In this document: positions 50,147 to 59,147 of the stretch, piece after piece | Numbering within the stretch: position 1 is the stretch's first letter | How the letters are laid out: the number at the start of each line of letters is the position of its first letter | Origin: Thermoanaerobaculia bacterium | GTDB lineage: Bacteria; Acidobacteriota; Thermoanaerobaculia; Multivoradales; Multivoraceae | DNA length: 64,000 nt | NCBI GenBank assembly: GCA_022822365.1 | Contig: JAJEBV010000008.1 | Location: 105,524-169,523 of the forward strand | Reading direction: 5' to 3' | Translations under genes and position numbers: made by a program | The notes under the pieces: generated by a model | The model's input: the letters and a program-made list of their open reading frames with translations, nothing else | Databases searched by the model: none | Told to the model about the DNA's origin: nothing

Positions 50147-51508
50147 TTACTGGTCCCGATTCATCCGCTCGATCTGCTGCTGGAGCCTCTCGAGTTCCCG
50201 CATCCGCTCCTGACGGATCCCATCCCAGTACTTCTCGAAGTCGACCGGCTTGCCATCGACGATCTCGTAGATGCGCGTGAACTTCTGTACGTCGCCGGTC
50301 TCCCTGAACTGGATCGTGCCGGTGACCCCCTGGAGTTCCCGAATCGCACGCATGCCCTTCAGGAAGTCGCTCGGCACGTTGATCACTTCGAGTTCGGTCA
50401 GGGCGGCGATCAGGACCCCCATCGAGTCGTAGCCGAGGCCGGCGTAGTAGCCCGGCGTGTTCAGTGCGTCTTCGGCCGTGGCCAGCTCCTCCGCGGCCGC
50501 TTCGGCCTCAGCTCTGGCAGTCGCGAGGCCCGAATCGCCGAGGTCCATTCCCTGCAGCACCGTACTTGCACGCTCGTCCTCCGCTACCGCCTCCTGGTAG
50601 GCGGCCCAGGCGGCGGGATCCGTGTACTTTTCGCGGTAGTCGGCAACGAACGAGACGATCGGTTCGTCCGGACTCTCAAGATCGAACACCGGCGCCGTGA
50701 AGTAGACACCGTTCGCCGCCGGACCGGCGGCTTCGAGCACCGCCTCGCTCATCAGCGACGAACTCGTGGCCAGTCTCTTGCCCCGACCCTCGAAACCCGC
50801 CAGACGCAGCGCCTGGATCGCCTCCGCCAGAGCGGCGCCGGAGGCCGCGACGTAGATGCCGTCCGCCTCGTACCCCAGGGCCTCTTGCACCATCGCGTTC
50901 TGGTCGGAGGATGGAGTGAACGTCACCCGGCCCGCCAGTTCCGTTCCCCATACCGCTTCCACCGAGTCGGCGAGCGAGTTGCCGAAGGCCGAGTCCTCGA
51001 CGACCAGGGCGAGCCGCTGGACGTTCACCCCGTCCCGCAGGTGGGTCGCCATCGTCGACGCCTCGATCTCCGCGCTCGGGATAAGGCGGTAGAAGTACTC
51101 CGACGCGCCGCTCAGTTCCGGGCTGGAGGCCGAAGGCGAAACGAGCACCCGGTCCGCGTCGTCGGCGACCGGCACCATGGCGAGGGCCTCGTCACTGGTG
51201 GCGCCGCCGATCGCGGCCAGCGACGTCGAGAAGGCCGTCTCGAGCAGCGACGCGGCCTGCTGGGCGTCGCCCTCGGAGTCGACCACGTCGATCACGACGT
51301 TGTAGGCGAGTTGCTCATCGCCGCTCATCAGTTGTTCGTGGCGCAACTGGATCCCGTTGGCGATCTCCTCGCCGTAGATCCCGGCTGGCCCGGTCATCGG
51401 CAGGATGACGGAGAAGTTGACGGTCGGAACCTCGGGGCCGCAGCCCGCCGCGAGGAGCAGGCAGAGCGCTCCAGGCAGCGCAAGGGTACGAGTGCGGAAG
51501 TTGTTCAC
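50147..51508 (-). CDS. Branched-chain amino acid-type ABC transporter substrate-binding lipoprotein
   Basis: 453 residues from the GTG at 51508, preceded by GGAG at good spacing. The signal peptide ends in a lipobox (ALCLLLAAGC), so it is a lipoprotein. The Leu/Ile/Val-binding (type I periplasmic) fold is recognised from VNFSVILPMTGPAGIYGEEIANGIQL, shown here as FSVILPMTGPAGIYGEE, and by VLVSPSASSPELSG and GLGYDSMGVLIAALTELE near the end. A longer frame to 51775 would overlap the phosphatase gene. No permease or ATPase gene is nearby, so either the transporter is elsewhere or the protein has a sensing role. Ligand unknown. Confidence 0.87.
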   Translation of the reverse strand: MNNFRTRTLALPGALCLLLAAGCGPEVPTVNFSVILPMTGPAGIYGEEIANGIQLRHEQLMSGDEQLAYNVVIDVVDSEGDAQQAASLLETAFSTSLAAIGGATSDEALAMVPVADDADRVLVSPSASSPELSGASEYFYRLIPSAEIEASTMATHLRDGVNVQRLALVVEDSAFGNSLADSVEAVWGTELAGRVTFTPSSDQNAMVQEALGYEADGIYVAASGAALAEAIQALRLAGFEGRGKRLATSSSLMSEAVLEAAGPAANGVYFTAPVFDLESPDEPIVSFVADYREKYTDPAAWAAYQEAVAEDERASTVLQGMDLGDSGLATARAEAEAAAEELATAEDALNTPGYYAGLGYDSMGVLIAALTELEVINVPSDFLKGMRAIRELQGVTGTIQFRETGDVQKFTRIYEIVDGKPVDFEKYWDGIRQERMRELERLQQQIERMNRDQ

Positions 51509-51569
51509 TTCAGGTTCTCCATCATCCGGCAACCTCAGGGCATCGAAGCGGCGCGCCCTCCCGGGCGTC

Positions 51570-51606
51570 TCGTGCAATCCGGCACCAGGCACACGGAATT
51601 GCACGA
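51570..51606 (-). other. Inverted repeat upstream of the binding-protein gene
   Basis: TCGTGCAAT (51570-51578) and ATTGCACGA (51598-51606) are perfect 9-base inverted repeats, 19 bases apart and 62-98 bases upstream of the GTG start on the minus strand. They lie in the 157-base gap between the binding-protein gene and the phosphatase gene. A regulator-binding site or a 5'-leader stem are both possible. Nothing else is recognisable in this gap. Confidence 0.4.
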
Positions 51607-51665
51607 TCGAATCCTTGATTCTAGGAGTCCATGCGGCAGGAACGCAACCTCGCGGAAGGCGCCGC

Positions 51666-52262
51666 TCAGGTGTCGAACAGGGGGCTCGGCGGCATCCAGT
51701 CCGAGCCGTTGCGATCGAGCCGGAAACCGTTGGCGTTCCGCGTGGGCGTCGGCCGGTGCCGCCAGGTGCCGGCAATCCACGCGCGCAGGGCAGCCATCAC
51801 GCCGCCGTGAGAGACGACGATGACCTGCTGCCCCTGGTGACGATCGGCCAGCCCGGCCACCACCGGCGCCGCGCGCGAGGCGACGTCGACGAGCGATTCC
51901 CCGCCTGGCGCCCGGTGGTGCCAGAACTCCTCGATGTCGAGTTCGGCCACGGCCGTCCGGTAGACCTCCCAGGGCTTGCCCCGCAACTCCCCAAAGCAGC
52001 GCTCCTCGATGCCGTCGATCTCCACTACCGGAACGCCGACTTCCGCGGCTATCTCGTCGGCGGTCTGGCGGGCGCGACGAAAGCGGCTGCAGTAAAGGTG
52101 AGACGCCTCGTACTGCTCCGCCAGCAACCGGCCGGCATCGCGAGCCTGCCGGTGCCCGAGCTCGGTCAGCGGTTCGTGATCGTGCCAGGTGTACCGGCTC
52201 GCCAGGTTCGCGGTGCTCTCCGCGTGGCGGACCATCAGCAGCGTGGACACGGGTCGAATCAC
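51666..52262 (-). CDS. Histidine phosphatase family protein
   Basis: 198 residues from a GTG start. The RHG-type catalytic motif is LLMVRHAESTANLASRY (phospho-acceptor His near residue 13). The second catalytic His is in VIVVSHGGVMAALRAW, and the conserved Glu is in IEERCFGELRGKPWEVY. Members include phosphoglycerate mutases, cobalamin-pathway phosphatases and others; substrate unknown. The stop lies 157 bases before the binding-protein gene start, and 70 bases separate its start from the end of the thioredoxin-fold fusion. Confidence 0.9.
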   Translation of the reverse strand: MIRPVSTLLMVRHAESTANLASRYTWHDHEPLTELGHRQARDAGRLLAEQYEASHLYCSRFRRARQTADEIAAEVGVPVVEIDGIEERCFGELRGKPWEVYRTAVAELDIEEFWHHRAPGGESLVDVASRAAPVVAGLADRHQGQQVIVVSHGGVMAALRAWIAGTWRHRPTPTRNANGFRLDRNGSDWMPPSPLFDT

Positions 52263-52332
52263 AACTCGCGAATGTGAATCCGTTGGAAAGGCCGTACGCC
52301 CTCAACGGGGCGCCGGTCCCGGTTCCGCCGCC

Positions 52333-53790
52333 TCAGTCCCCCACCACGCGCGTGACCGGCTGGCTGCCGACCGGGCCGCTGACCCAGCCGCCGACCACTG
52401 CCGAGAACAGGCCCGCATTGCCGCCGGCATGGACCAGCAGCAACCCGCCCGGCCGGAACTTCGGCACCTGGGCGTCCGCCATCTTCTCCGGCAGGCCCTC
52501 CGCGATGTCGCCCGCGCCCCGCACGAGGTCCGCGCCGGAGCGGACGAGCACGGCGTCGAGTTCCCGCCGCAGCCTGGCCTTGTCCCAGCCCGCCCGCCGG
52601 AAGACGTTGCCGTGCTCGAAACCGACGACGAGCATGGCGTCGAAGCCGACGACGGCCTTGTAGTGGGCGACCGCCAGGAGCGCCGAGCCCAGGGAACGAG
52701 CCAGCGATTCCGGCTCGCGGGAGAGCTGGTCCACGACGCCTCGCGGCCCTTCGCCGGCGAACAGGGTGACGGCGGACTCGCCCTCGGCGACTCCACGCTC
52801 CACGGCCAGCGATGTCCACGGCGAGTCGGCCTCGCGCTCGGGGAAGCAGAAGCTGAGCTTGCCGGGGTTGCCGAGCGTCGCCCGGTCGACCTCGCCCGGG
52901 CGGGCGCCGCCGACGTTGCGCAGCACGAGCTGCAGCGCGCGGCCGATCGTCGAGTTCGCCCGGTTGCCCTGCCCCAGGACGTTCATCTTCGAGTTCATGC
53001 CGAGGGCGCTCGTCACGGGGCCGTTGACCACCACCACAGGGCCCGCGAAGTAGGTCGTGGCGGCCAGGCCGTGCCAGTTGAACTCCTCGGTCAGGGCCGC
53101 CTCGACCGCGGCCAGAACGACCGGCATGTACTCCGGCCGGCAGCCGGCCATCACGGCGTTCACCGCAACCTTCTCGACCGTGCACTCCCCGTAGTCCGGC
53201 GCCACCAGCCCGAGCACCTCGGAGCGGTCCCGGCGGGTGCCCGCGAGCATGCGCTCGACCCGCTCGGGCGTCGGCGGCACGACCGGCAGGCCGTCCGTCC
53301 AGCCGCGGGCGAAGCAGGCCTCGACATCGTCCTCCTGGTCGCCGAGCTCGACCCGGCGCGCTCCGCCGTCGGCGAAGAGGGCGGCGAGCCGCTCGACATG
53401 CGGCGGTTCGACGTTCAGCGCGCCGCAGCCCGGACGGCTCGGCGGCAGATCGATGCCCAGCTCGCCGATGCCGGTCACGTCCTCCCACTGCTCGCGGTTC
53501 CAGCCGATCGCGGTGGCCGAGGTGGAGCCTCCCTCCCGCGTGAGGAGCGTCGGCACGATCTCGATCCCCAGTCGGTGCGACAGGGTCAGGTCCTCGTCAT
53601 GGACGGGATCGCCATCGGTGGGGAACGCCGGATCGTCCTGGGTCACGACGAGGACCGGTTGGTGACGGCGAACTTCGGCCAGTACCGGTTCCACCATCTG
53701 GCACGTCGGGCAGTCCTTCTTGACCACCGCGACCAGACCCTGGTCGAAGCCCGGCGGCGCGGGAGCGGAAGTGGAGGGTGCCTCGGTCAT
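52333..53790 (-). CDS. Thioredoxin-fold domain fused to large uncharacterised domain; neighbour of UGSC selenoprotein
   Basis: 485 residues from the ATG at 53790 (a GTG at 53808 is in frame). The N-terminus has a thioredoxin-like CxxC (VVKKDCPTCQMVEPVLAEV, about residues 25-30), followed by GIEIVPTLLTR with the cis-Pro expected in the fold. From about residue 150 a large domain of unknown function contains RGWTDGLPVVPPTPERVERM, VEKVAVNAVMAGCRPEYMPV, VVVNGPVTSALGMNSKMN and LGNPGKLSFCFPERE. I do not recognise an enzymatic family for it. The gene is divergent from the UGSC selenoprotein, 83 bases away, so shared promoter regulation and a redox partnership are plausible. Confidence 0.75.
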   Translation of the reverse strand: MTEAPSTSAPAPPGFDQGLVAVVKKDCPTCQMVEPVLAEVRRHQPVLVVTQDDPAFPTDGDPVHDEDLTLSHRLGIEIVPTLLTREGGSTSATAIGWNREQWEDVTGIGELGIDLPPSRPGCGALNVEPPHVERLAALFADGGARRVELGDQEDDVEACFARGWTDGLPVVPPTPERVERMLAGTRRDRSEVLGLVAPDYGECTVEKVAVNAVMAGCRPEYMPVVLAAVEAALTEEFNWHGLAATTYFAGPVVVVNGPVTSALGMNSKMNVLGQGNRANSTIGRALQLVLRNVGGARPGEVDRATLGNPGKLSFCFPEREADSPWTSLAVERGVAEGESAVTLFAGEGPRGVVDQLSREPESLARSLGSALLAVAHYKAVVGFDAMLVVGFEHGNVFRRAGWDKARLRRELDAVLVRSGADLVRGAGDIAEGLPEKMADAQVPKFRPGGLLLVHAGGNAGLFSAVVGGWVSGPVGSQPVTRVVGD

Positions 53791-53873
53791 GGCCGGCGAC
53801 CCTAGCACCCAGTTCCGCGGCGCCAGTTCCTGGCAGCGTCGTGTATCGTTCAGCCCTCACTCAGGAGACTCCC

Positions 53874-54389
53874 ATGGTCCAGACTCTGATCGACCCGACG
53901 AACGAGGCCGCGGCCGCCGCGCGCACGGCGGCGCCGCGACTCGACGCCATCGGCGGCAAGACGATCGCCCTGCTCGACATCTCCAAGGCTCGCGGCGACG
54001 TGTTCCTCGACCGCGTCGAGGAGCGGATCGCCAGCCGGGGCGCCAACGTCCTCCGCTTCACCAAGCCCACCTTCTCCAAGGTGGCGCCGGCCGACCTGCG
54101 CGCCGAGATCGCCCAGCGTTGCGACGCGGTGATCGAAGCGCTGGCCGACTGAGGGTCCTGCACGTCGTGCAGTGTGCACGACACGACCCAGTTGGAAGAG
54201 ATGGGGCTGCCGTCCGTGTTCGTCGCCTCGTGCGAGTTCCAGGACGCGGCCGAGTCGCAGTCAAAGTCGCTCGGCTCCACGCCCGAGGTCGTCTACGTGC
54301 GGCACCCGATCCAGGACCGCACGGACGACGAGATGGGCGAGATCGCCGACCAGGCGGTCGACTCCCTCGTCTCCGCGCTGACCAACTGA
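53874..54389 (+). CDS. UGSC-family selenoprotein, with in-frame UGA as selenocysteine
   Basis: The frame starting at the ATG at 53874 (with TCAGGAGA just upstream) reaches a TGA at 54150-54152 and continues in the same frame to a TGA at 54387-54389: 171 residues with selenocysteine at position 93. The residues around the codon read EALAD-U-GSC-TSCSVHDTTQLEE, the name-giving U-G-S-C motif of the UGSC family, whose members carry either Sec or Cys there. A SECIS-like hairpin follows immediately. Both halves match one fold: LDAIGGKTIALLDISKARGD and VFLDRVEERIASRG before, LPSVFVASCEFQDAAESQ after. An automatic call would truncate it at 54152. The redox function is unknown. The MBL gene follows after 42 bases. 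Confidence 0.88.
54158..54182 (+). promoter_or_regulatory. Bacterial SECIS-like hairpin for selenocysteine insertion
   Basis: GTCGTGCA (54164-54171), loop GTG (54172-54174), TGCACGAC (54175-54182): a perfect 8-bp stem whose apical loop begins 19 bases after the UGA and starts with G. Both the distance and the loop G fit the bacterial SECIS consensus. An alternative overlapping hairpin (CTGCAC 54158-54163 with GTGCAG 54167-54172) would be mutually exclusive. The element is inside the coding region, as expected for bacteria. Confidence 0.75.
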
Positions 54390-54431
54390 CCCGGACCGCA
54401 ACGCCGGTCCAGTCGAGGGCTCGCTAGGCCC

Positions 54432-55487
54432 ATGCGGGCAGGTACGTCCAGCGCGAAGAAGCAGCTCGAGTCGCCGCGGCGGTTCGCGACCGCCGCCGGG
54501 CGCATCGTTTACGCCCTGAACTTCGAGGTGTTCCCGAACTTTTTCGGCAACGTCTACCTGATCGACGACGGTGACCGCCGCATCCTGGTCGACTGCGGCT
54601 CGGGCATGGACTTCTCGAACGAGAACCTGGTCCGTGGCATGGCCTCGATCGAGGACCGCTTCGGCGACCGCATCGGCCTCGCCGACATCGACGTCATCCT
54701 GATCACTCACGGCCACATGGACCACTTTGGCGGCCTGCAGTTCGTGCGCCGCCACACCGAGGCTCCCGTCGGCATCCACGTCCTCGACCGCCGCGTGCTG
54801 ACCCACTACGAGGAGCGGGTCGTCGTCGCCTCGCAGCAACTCCGCGTGTTCCTGCACCGCGCCGGCCTCTCGGCAGGCAAGTGCGACCAGTTGATGACGA
54901 TGTACACGGCGCCCAAGGCGCGCTACGGCTCGGTGCCGGTCCAGTTCCTGCTCGAGGAGGGAGAGCCGGTGCGGGACGGGAACGGCGCCGACCTCGGCAT
55001 CGAAGTCCTGCACGTCCCGGGACACTGCCCGGGCCAGGTCTGCCTGCGAATCGACGACGTGCTGCTGACCGCCGACCACGTGCTGGCGCGGATCACGCCC
55101 CACCAGTCGCCCGAGTCGCTGACCCTGAACATGGGGCTCGGCCACTACCTCGATGCGCTGGGCAAGGTAGAGAAGCTGGACGGCGTAAGCGTCGGCCTGG
55201 GCGGGCACGAGGAGCCGATCGACGACGTAACCGCGCGGGTCGGGGAGATTCGCGAGTCCCACGACCGACGGCTGAACGTGATCATGGACACCTGCCAAGC
55301 GTCGCAGACCACCGCGGACATCAGCCGCCGGCTGTTCGGAGCGGTGCGCGGCTACACCGTGCTGCTCGCCCTGGAGGAGGCCGGAGCGCACGTCGAGTAC
55401 CTCTACCAGCGAGGCGAGCTCGTGGCCGAGAACGTCGGCGAACTGGAGTCCGAACAGGACCCGGTCGTTCGCTACGTGAGAGCGTAG
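54432..55487 (+). CDS. Metallo-beta-lactamase-fold hydrolase
   Basis: 351 residues. The zinc motif THxHxDH is present as LITHGHMDHFGGLQFV (about residue 96), with LHVPGHCPGQVCLR for the next ligand His, LTADHVLARITP for the bridging Asp, and a C-terminal GLGGHEEPI with the last His. The N-terminal 30 residues precede the fold (YALNFEVFPNFFGNVYLID, which is typical of the hydroxyacyl-glutathione-hydrolase-like branch). The C-terminal ~80 residues resemble the DUF/winged helix seen in some family members. It lies 42 bases after the UGSC gene and may be co-transcribed with it. Substrate unknown. Confidence 0.9.
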   Translation: MRAGTSSAKKQLESPRRFATAAGRIVYALNFEVFPNFFGNVYLIDDGDRRILVDCGSGMDFSNENLVRGMASIEDRFGDRIGLADIDVILITHGHMDHFGGLQFVRRHTEAPVGIHVLDRRVLTHYEERVVVASQQLRVFLHRAGLSAGKCDQLMTMYTAPKARYGSVPVQFLLEEGEPVRDGNGADLGIEVLHVPGHCPGQVCLRIDDVLLTADHVLARITPHQSPESLTLNMGLGHYLDALGKVEKLDGVSVGLGGHEEPIDDVTARVGEIRESHDRRLNVIMDTCQASQTTADISRRLFGAVRGYTVLLALEEAGAHVEYLYQRGELVAENVGELESEQDPVVRYVRA

Positions 55488-55598
55488 AAGAGCGCCGGAC
55501 TCTGTGGTAGATCTGCACCCTGCTGCGCCATGTCCGCCTCGGCTACTACTACACACTGCGGCTCGCCGCCGGGCCCCTGACGGCCCCCTCCGCCGAAC

Positions 55599-56255
55599 GT
55601 GAAGATCAAGGGCTCGCACACGCTGGCCGTTCCGCGCGCCGTCGTCTGGGAAGCGATCCTCGACCCGGAGGTCCTGTCGCGCACCCTGCCGGGCTGCGAG
55701 GACATGGCGCCGGTCGGCGACAACCGGTTCCGCGGCAAGCTGAAGATGAAGGTCGGGCCGGTGCAGGGCGTGTTCGAGGGTGGAGTCGAACTCCTCGATC
55801 TCGATCCGCCGAACGGCTACAGCCTGAAGATGGACGGAAAGGGCGCCCCCGGCTTCGTGAACGGCAAGGGCTCGCTCCGCCTGGAGGACAGCGACGACGG
55901 CGGCACGCTGCTCCACTACGAGATCGACGCCCAGGTCGGCGGCCGCATCGCCGCCGTCGGCCAGCGGTTGCTCGACAGTTCGGCCAAGGTGCTGACCCGG
56001 CAGGGCCTGCAGGGCCTGGAGCAGCAACTCGCCGCCCGTGCGCCGGCGTCGGAGCCCGCGGCGGCAGCCCCCAAGCCGGAAGCCGGTTCGCCGGCGCCGG
56101 ACGCGGCTGCCGCGGCCGCGCCCGAAGCCCCGTCCCAAGCCGCCTTCGCCGGCCGCTTCGCCGCCGGCATGGCCAGAGAGTTCTGGCCCTACCTGGTCGG
56201 CGGCGCCCTGGTCGTCCTCGCTGCCATCGCGATCTCGTTCCGTGCCTGTTCCTGA
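55599..56255 (+). CDS. coxG: CoxG-type carbon monoxide dehydrogenase subunit G (SRPBCC, membrane-anchored)
   Basis: 218 residues from the GTG at 55599. The SRPBCC/CoxG fold is recognised from [35 protein letters not shown] and [24 protein letters not shown]. An Ala/Pro-rich linker (about 147-185) leads to one C-terminal membrane helix ([17 protein letters not shown]). CoxG anchors the molybdenum CO dehydrogenase-type complex to the membrane in studied systems. It is the first of four contiguous genes coxG-S-L-M. Confidence 0.87.
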   Translation: MKIKGSHTLAVPRAVVWEAILDPEVLSRTLPGCEDMAPVGDNRFRGKLKMKVGPVQGVFEGGVELLDLDPPNGYSLKMDGKGAPGFVNGKGSLRLEDSDDGGTLLHYEIDAQVGGRIAAVGQRLLDSSAKVLTRQGLQGLEQQLAARAPASEPAAAAPKPEAGSPAPDAAAAAAPEAPSQAAFAGRFAAGMAREFWPYLVGGALVVLAAIAISFRACS

Positions 56256-56271
56256 AAGGAGACAACCCAAA

Positions 56272-56739
56272 ATGACCGTGTCCATTCAACTCGAAGTCAA
56301 CGGAAAGCCGGTACAGGCAGCGGTCGAGCCGCGGCGCCTGCTGGTCCACTTCCTGCGCGAGGATCTGGGCCTGACCGGCGCCAACATCGGCTGCGAAACG
56401 AGCCTCTGCGGGGCCTGCACCGTGCTGGTCGACGGCGACGCGGTCAAGTCCTGCACGATGCTCGCGGCGCAGGCCGACGGCGCCTCCGTGACCACGATCG
56501 AGGGGCTGGCCCAGAACGGCGACCTGCATCCGCTCCAGGAGGGCTTCTGGGAGAAGCACGGCCTGCAGTGCGGCTACTGCACGCCGGGCATGATCCTCTC
56601 CGCGAACTACCTCCTGGCCCAGAACCCGAGCCCGAGCGACGAGGAGATCCGCGAGGGACTCAAGGGCAACATCTGCCGTTGCACCGGCTACCACAACATC
56701 GTGGAGGCCGTGAAGTACGCAGCCGAGAGGATGAGCTGA
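56272..56739 (+). CDS. coxS: Molybdenum hydroxylase, [2Fe-2S] subunit (CoxS-type)
   Basis: 155 residues from the ATG at 56272, with AAGGAG upstream. The plant-type cluster Cys are at 41, 46, 49 and 61 ([16 protein letters not shown]), and the second-domain Cys at 100, 103, 135 and 137 (QCGYCTPGM and [11 protein letters not shown]). It passes electrons from the molybdenum site of CoxL to FAD of CoxM. It lies 16 bases after coxG and one base before the coxL ATG. Confidence 0.95.
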   Translation: MTVSIQLEVNGKPVQAAVEPRRLLVHFLREDLGLTGANIGCETSLCGACTVLVDGDAVKSCTMLAAQADGASVTTIEGLAQNGDLHPLQEGFWEKHGLQCGYCTPGMILSANYLLAQNPSPSDEEIREGLKGNICRCTGYHNIVEAVKYAAERMS

Positions 56740-56740
56740 G

Positions 56741-59086
56741 ATGGCGGGCGTACTCGGCACCTCGATCAAGCGCCGGGAAGACCCGGCCCTCATCACCGGC
56801 CGCGGCAAGTACACGGATGACCTCCAGGCCGCCGACATGGCGCATGCCGCGATCGTTCGCAGTCCATACGCACATGCCCGGATCCGCGGCATCGACACTT
56901 CCGCCGCCGAGGCGCTTCCCGGCGTCCTGGCCGTGCTCACGGCCCGCGACGTCGCGGCCGCCGGCATTCCCGGCGTGGTTCCCGTCGGCTGGCTGCTGCC
57001 CGACCTGAAGACTCCTGCTCACCCGATGATCGCGGCCGACACGGTCCGCCATGTCGGCGACGCGGTGGCCGTCGTCGTCGCCGAGGATCGCTATCTCGCC
57101 CGCGACGCGGCCGAGCGGGTCGCCGTCGACTACGAACCGCTCGACGCGGTGGCCGACGTCGTGGCCGCGCTCGAGGACGGCGCGCCCGCGGTCCACGAGG
57201 ACGCGCTCGGGAACGTGGCCTTCGACTGGGAGATCGGTGACCGCGAATCGGTCGACGCCGCCTTCGCCTCCGCCGCCAACACGGTGGAGCTCGACCTGCG
57301 TAACAACCGCCTGATCCCCCACGCGATCGAGCCGCGCGCGGTGCTCGCCTCGTACGACTCGTCGACCGGCGAGATGACGATCCACATGACGAGCCAGAAC
57401 CCGCACGTGCACCGGCTGCTGATGACCCTCGCGTCGCTCGGCATGCCCGAGCACAAGGTGCGGATCGTCGCACCCGAGGTCGGCGGCGGTTTCGGCAGCA
57501 AGATCCACCACTACGCCGACGAGGCGATCGTGGGCCTCTGTTCGATGAAGCTCGACCGGCCGGTCAAGTGGACGGCGACGCGCACCGAGACGAACCTGAC
57601 CGACGCCCACGGCCGCGACCACTCGACGCACTGCGCACTGGCGCTCGACGCGGAAGGCCGCATCACCGGCCTGCGGGTCGACACCGCGGCCGCGATGGGC
57701 GCCTATCTCTCGACTTTCGCGCCGGCTGTGCCGACCTACCTCTACGGCACCCTGATGTCCGGCCAGTACGACATCCCGGCGATCCACTGCCACGTCACCG
57801 GCGTGTTCACCCACACGGCCCCGGTCGACGCCTACCGCGGCGCCGGGCGGCCCGAGGCCACCTACGTCGTCGAGCGGCTGATGCACCTCGCCGGCGAGGC
57901 AACCGGGCTCGGCCCGGTCGAAGTCCGCAAACGGAACTTCGTGCCCGCGGACGCCTTCCCGTACCAGACCCAGGTCGCGCTCGCGTACGACTCGGGAAAC
58001 TACGGACCGGCGATGGACCGCGCGCTGGAGATGATCGGCTACGACGATCTGCGGACAGAGCAAGCGTCCCGGCGCGACAACGGCGGCAAGCAGATCGGCA
58101 TCGGTTTCTCGTCCTACATCGAGGCCTGCGGACTGGCGCCGTCGGCGGTCGTCGGCTCGCTCGGCGCCCAGGCCGGCCAGTGGGAGAGCGCCGACGTGCG
58201 GGTCCACCCGACCGCTTCGGTCACCGTCTACACCGGGTCCTCGTCGCACGGCCAGGGCCACGAAACGACGTTCTCCCAGATCGTCGCCGACAAGCTCGGC
58301 ATCGCTCCCGAAGCGGTGGAGGTGATCCACGGCGACACGGACCTCGTCCAGTTCGGGATGGGCACCTACGGCAGCCGCAGCGCCGCCGTCGGCGGCTCGG
58401 CCATCGTCAAGAGCGTCGAGAAGATCATCGAGAAGGGCAAGAAGATCGCCGCCCACCTGCTCGAGGCGTCGGCCGAGGACCTGGAGTACGTGGACGGCAG
58501 TTTCCGCGTGGCCGGCTCGCCCGACCGCGCGCTCGCTCTCGGCGACGTGGCGCTCCAGGCCTACCTGGCGCACAACTACCCGGACGACCTGGAGCCCGGC
58601 CTCTCGGCCACGAGCTTCTACGACCCGGCGAACTTCACCTACCCCTTCGGCACCCACGTCTGCGTGGTCGAGGTCGACACGGAGACCGGCTCGATCGACT
58701 TGCTGCGCTACGCCGCGGTCGACGACGTCGGCAACGTGATCAACCCGATGATCGTCGACGGCCAGCTCCACGGAGGCCTGGCCCAGGGCATCGGCCAGGC
58801 GCTGTGGGAGAACGCGGTCTACGACGACAGCGGCCAGCTCGTGTCCGGCTCGCTCATGGACTACGCGGTGCCCAAGATCCACAACCTGATCCCGTTCGAA
58901 CTCGACCGCACGACGACCCCGTGCCCGCACAATCCGCTGGGCGTCAAGGGCGTCGGCGAGGCCGGAGCGATCGCATCGCCGGCCGCGGTGGTCAACGCCG
59001 TGGTCGACGCGCTTGCGCCGTTCGGGATCAGCCACATCGACATGCCGCTGACGCCCGAGAAGGTGTGGCGGGCCGTCAACGGTTAA
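56741..59086 (+). CDS. coxL: Molybdenum hydroxylase, molybdopterin subunit (form II CoxL-like)
   Basis: 781 residues. The catalytic subunit of the xanthine oxidase/CO dehydrogenase family binds molybdopterin-cytosine dinucleotide; motifs include [14 protein letters not shown] and the catalytic Glu in [12 protein letters not shown] near residue 740. The active-site loop reads AYRGAGR at 364-370, the form II motif, and not the AYxCSFR of proven CO dehydrogenases. So the substrate could be CO or another small aldehyde or N-heterocycle; form II activity is unresolved. Start ATG is one base after coxS. Confidence 0.94.
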   Translation: MAGVLGTSIKRREDPALITGRGKYTDDLQAADMAHAAIVRSPYAHARIRGIDTSAAEALPGVLAVLTARDVAAAGIPGVVPVGWLLPDLKTPAHPMIAADTVRHVGDAVAVVVAEDRYLARDAAERVAVDYEPLDAVADVVAALEDGAPAVHEDALGNVAFDWEIGDRESVDAAFASAANTVELDLRNNRLIPHAIEPRAVLASYDSSTGEMTIHMTSQNPHVHRLLMTLASLGMPEHKVRIVAPEVGGGFGSKIHHYADEAIVGLCSMKLDRPVKWTATRTETNLTDAHGRDHSTHCALALDAEGRITGLRVDTAAAMGAYLSTFAPAVPTYLYGTLMSGQYDIPAIHCHVTGVFTHTAPVDAYRGAGRPEATYVVERLMHLAGEATGLGPVEVRKRNFVPADAFPYQTQVALAYDSGNYGPAMDRALEMIGYDDLRTEQASRRDNGGKQIGIGFSSYIEACGLAPSAVVGSLGAQAGQWESADVRVHPTASVTVYTGSSSHGQGHETTFSQIVADKLGIAPEAVEVIHGDTDLVQFGMGTYGSRSAAVGGSAIVKSVEKIIEKGKKIAAHLLEASAEDLEYVDGSFRVAGSPDRALALGDVALQAYLAHNYPDDLEPGLSATSFYDPANFTYPFGTHVCVVEVDTETGSIDLLRYAAVDDVGNVINPMIVDGQLHGGLAQGIGQALWENAVYDDSGQLVSGSLMDYAVPKIHNLIPFELDRTTTPCPHNPLGVKGVGEAGAIASPAAVVNAVVDALAPFGISHIDMPLTPEKVWRAVNG

Positions 59087-59147
59087 CCAACTTCACGTCT
59101 AGAATCCCGCAACCGACAGAAGACGCTGCCGAATCAGGAGCACCGAT

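Noticed and set aside
54150..54152. Genuine stop codon with a separate small gene starting at 54174
   Set aside because: The downstream frame is continuous and conserved-looking from the codon right after the TGA (GSCTSC), has no start or ribosome site before 54174 that fits, and a SECIS-like hairpin follows.
54158..54182. Terminator hairpin
   Set aside because: No T-tract and it lies inside the same reading frame at SECIS distance from the UGA, so recoding fits better.
56660..59035. 791-residue minus-strand frame antisense to coxL
   Set aside because: coxL has all family motifs on the plus strand; the antisense translation is Val/Asp/Arg/Gly-rich without a fold.
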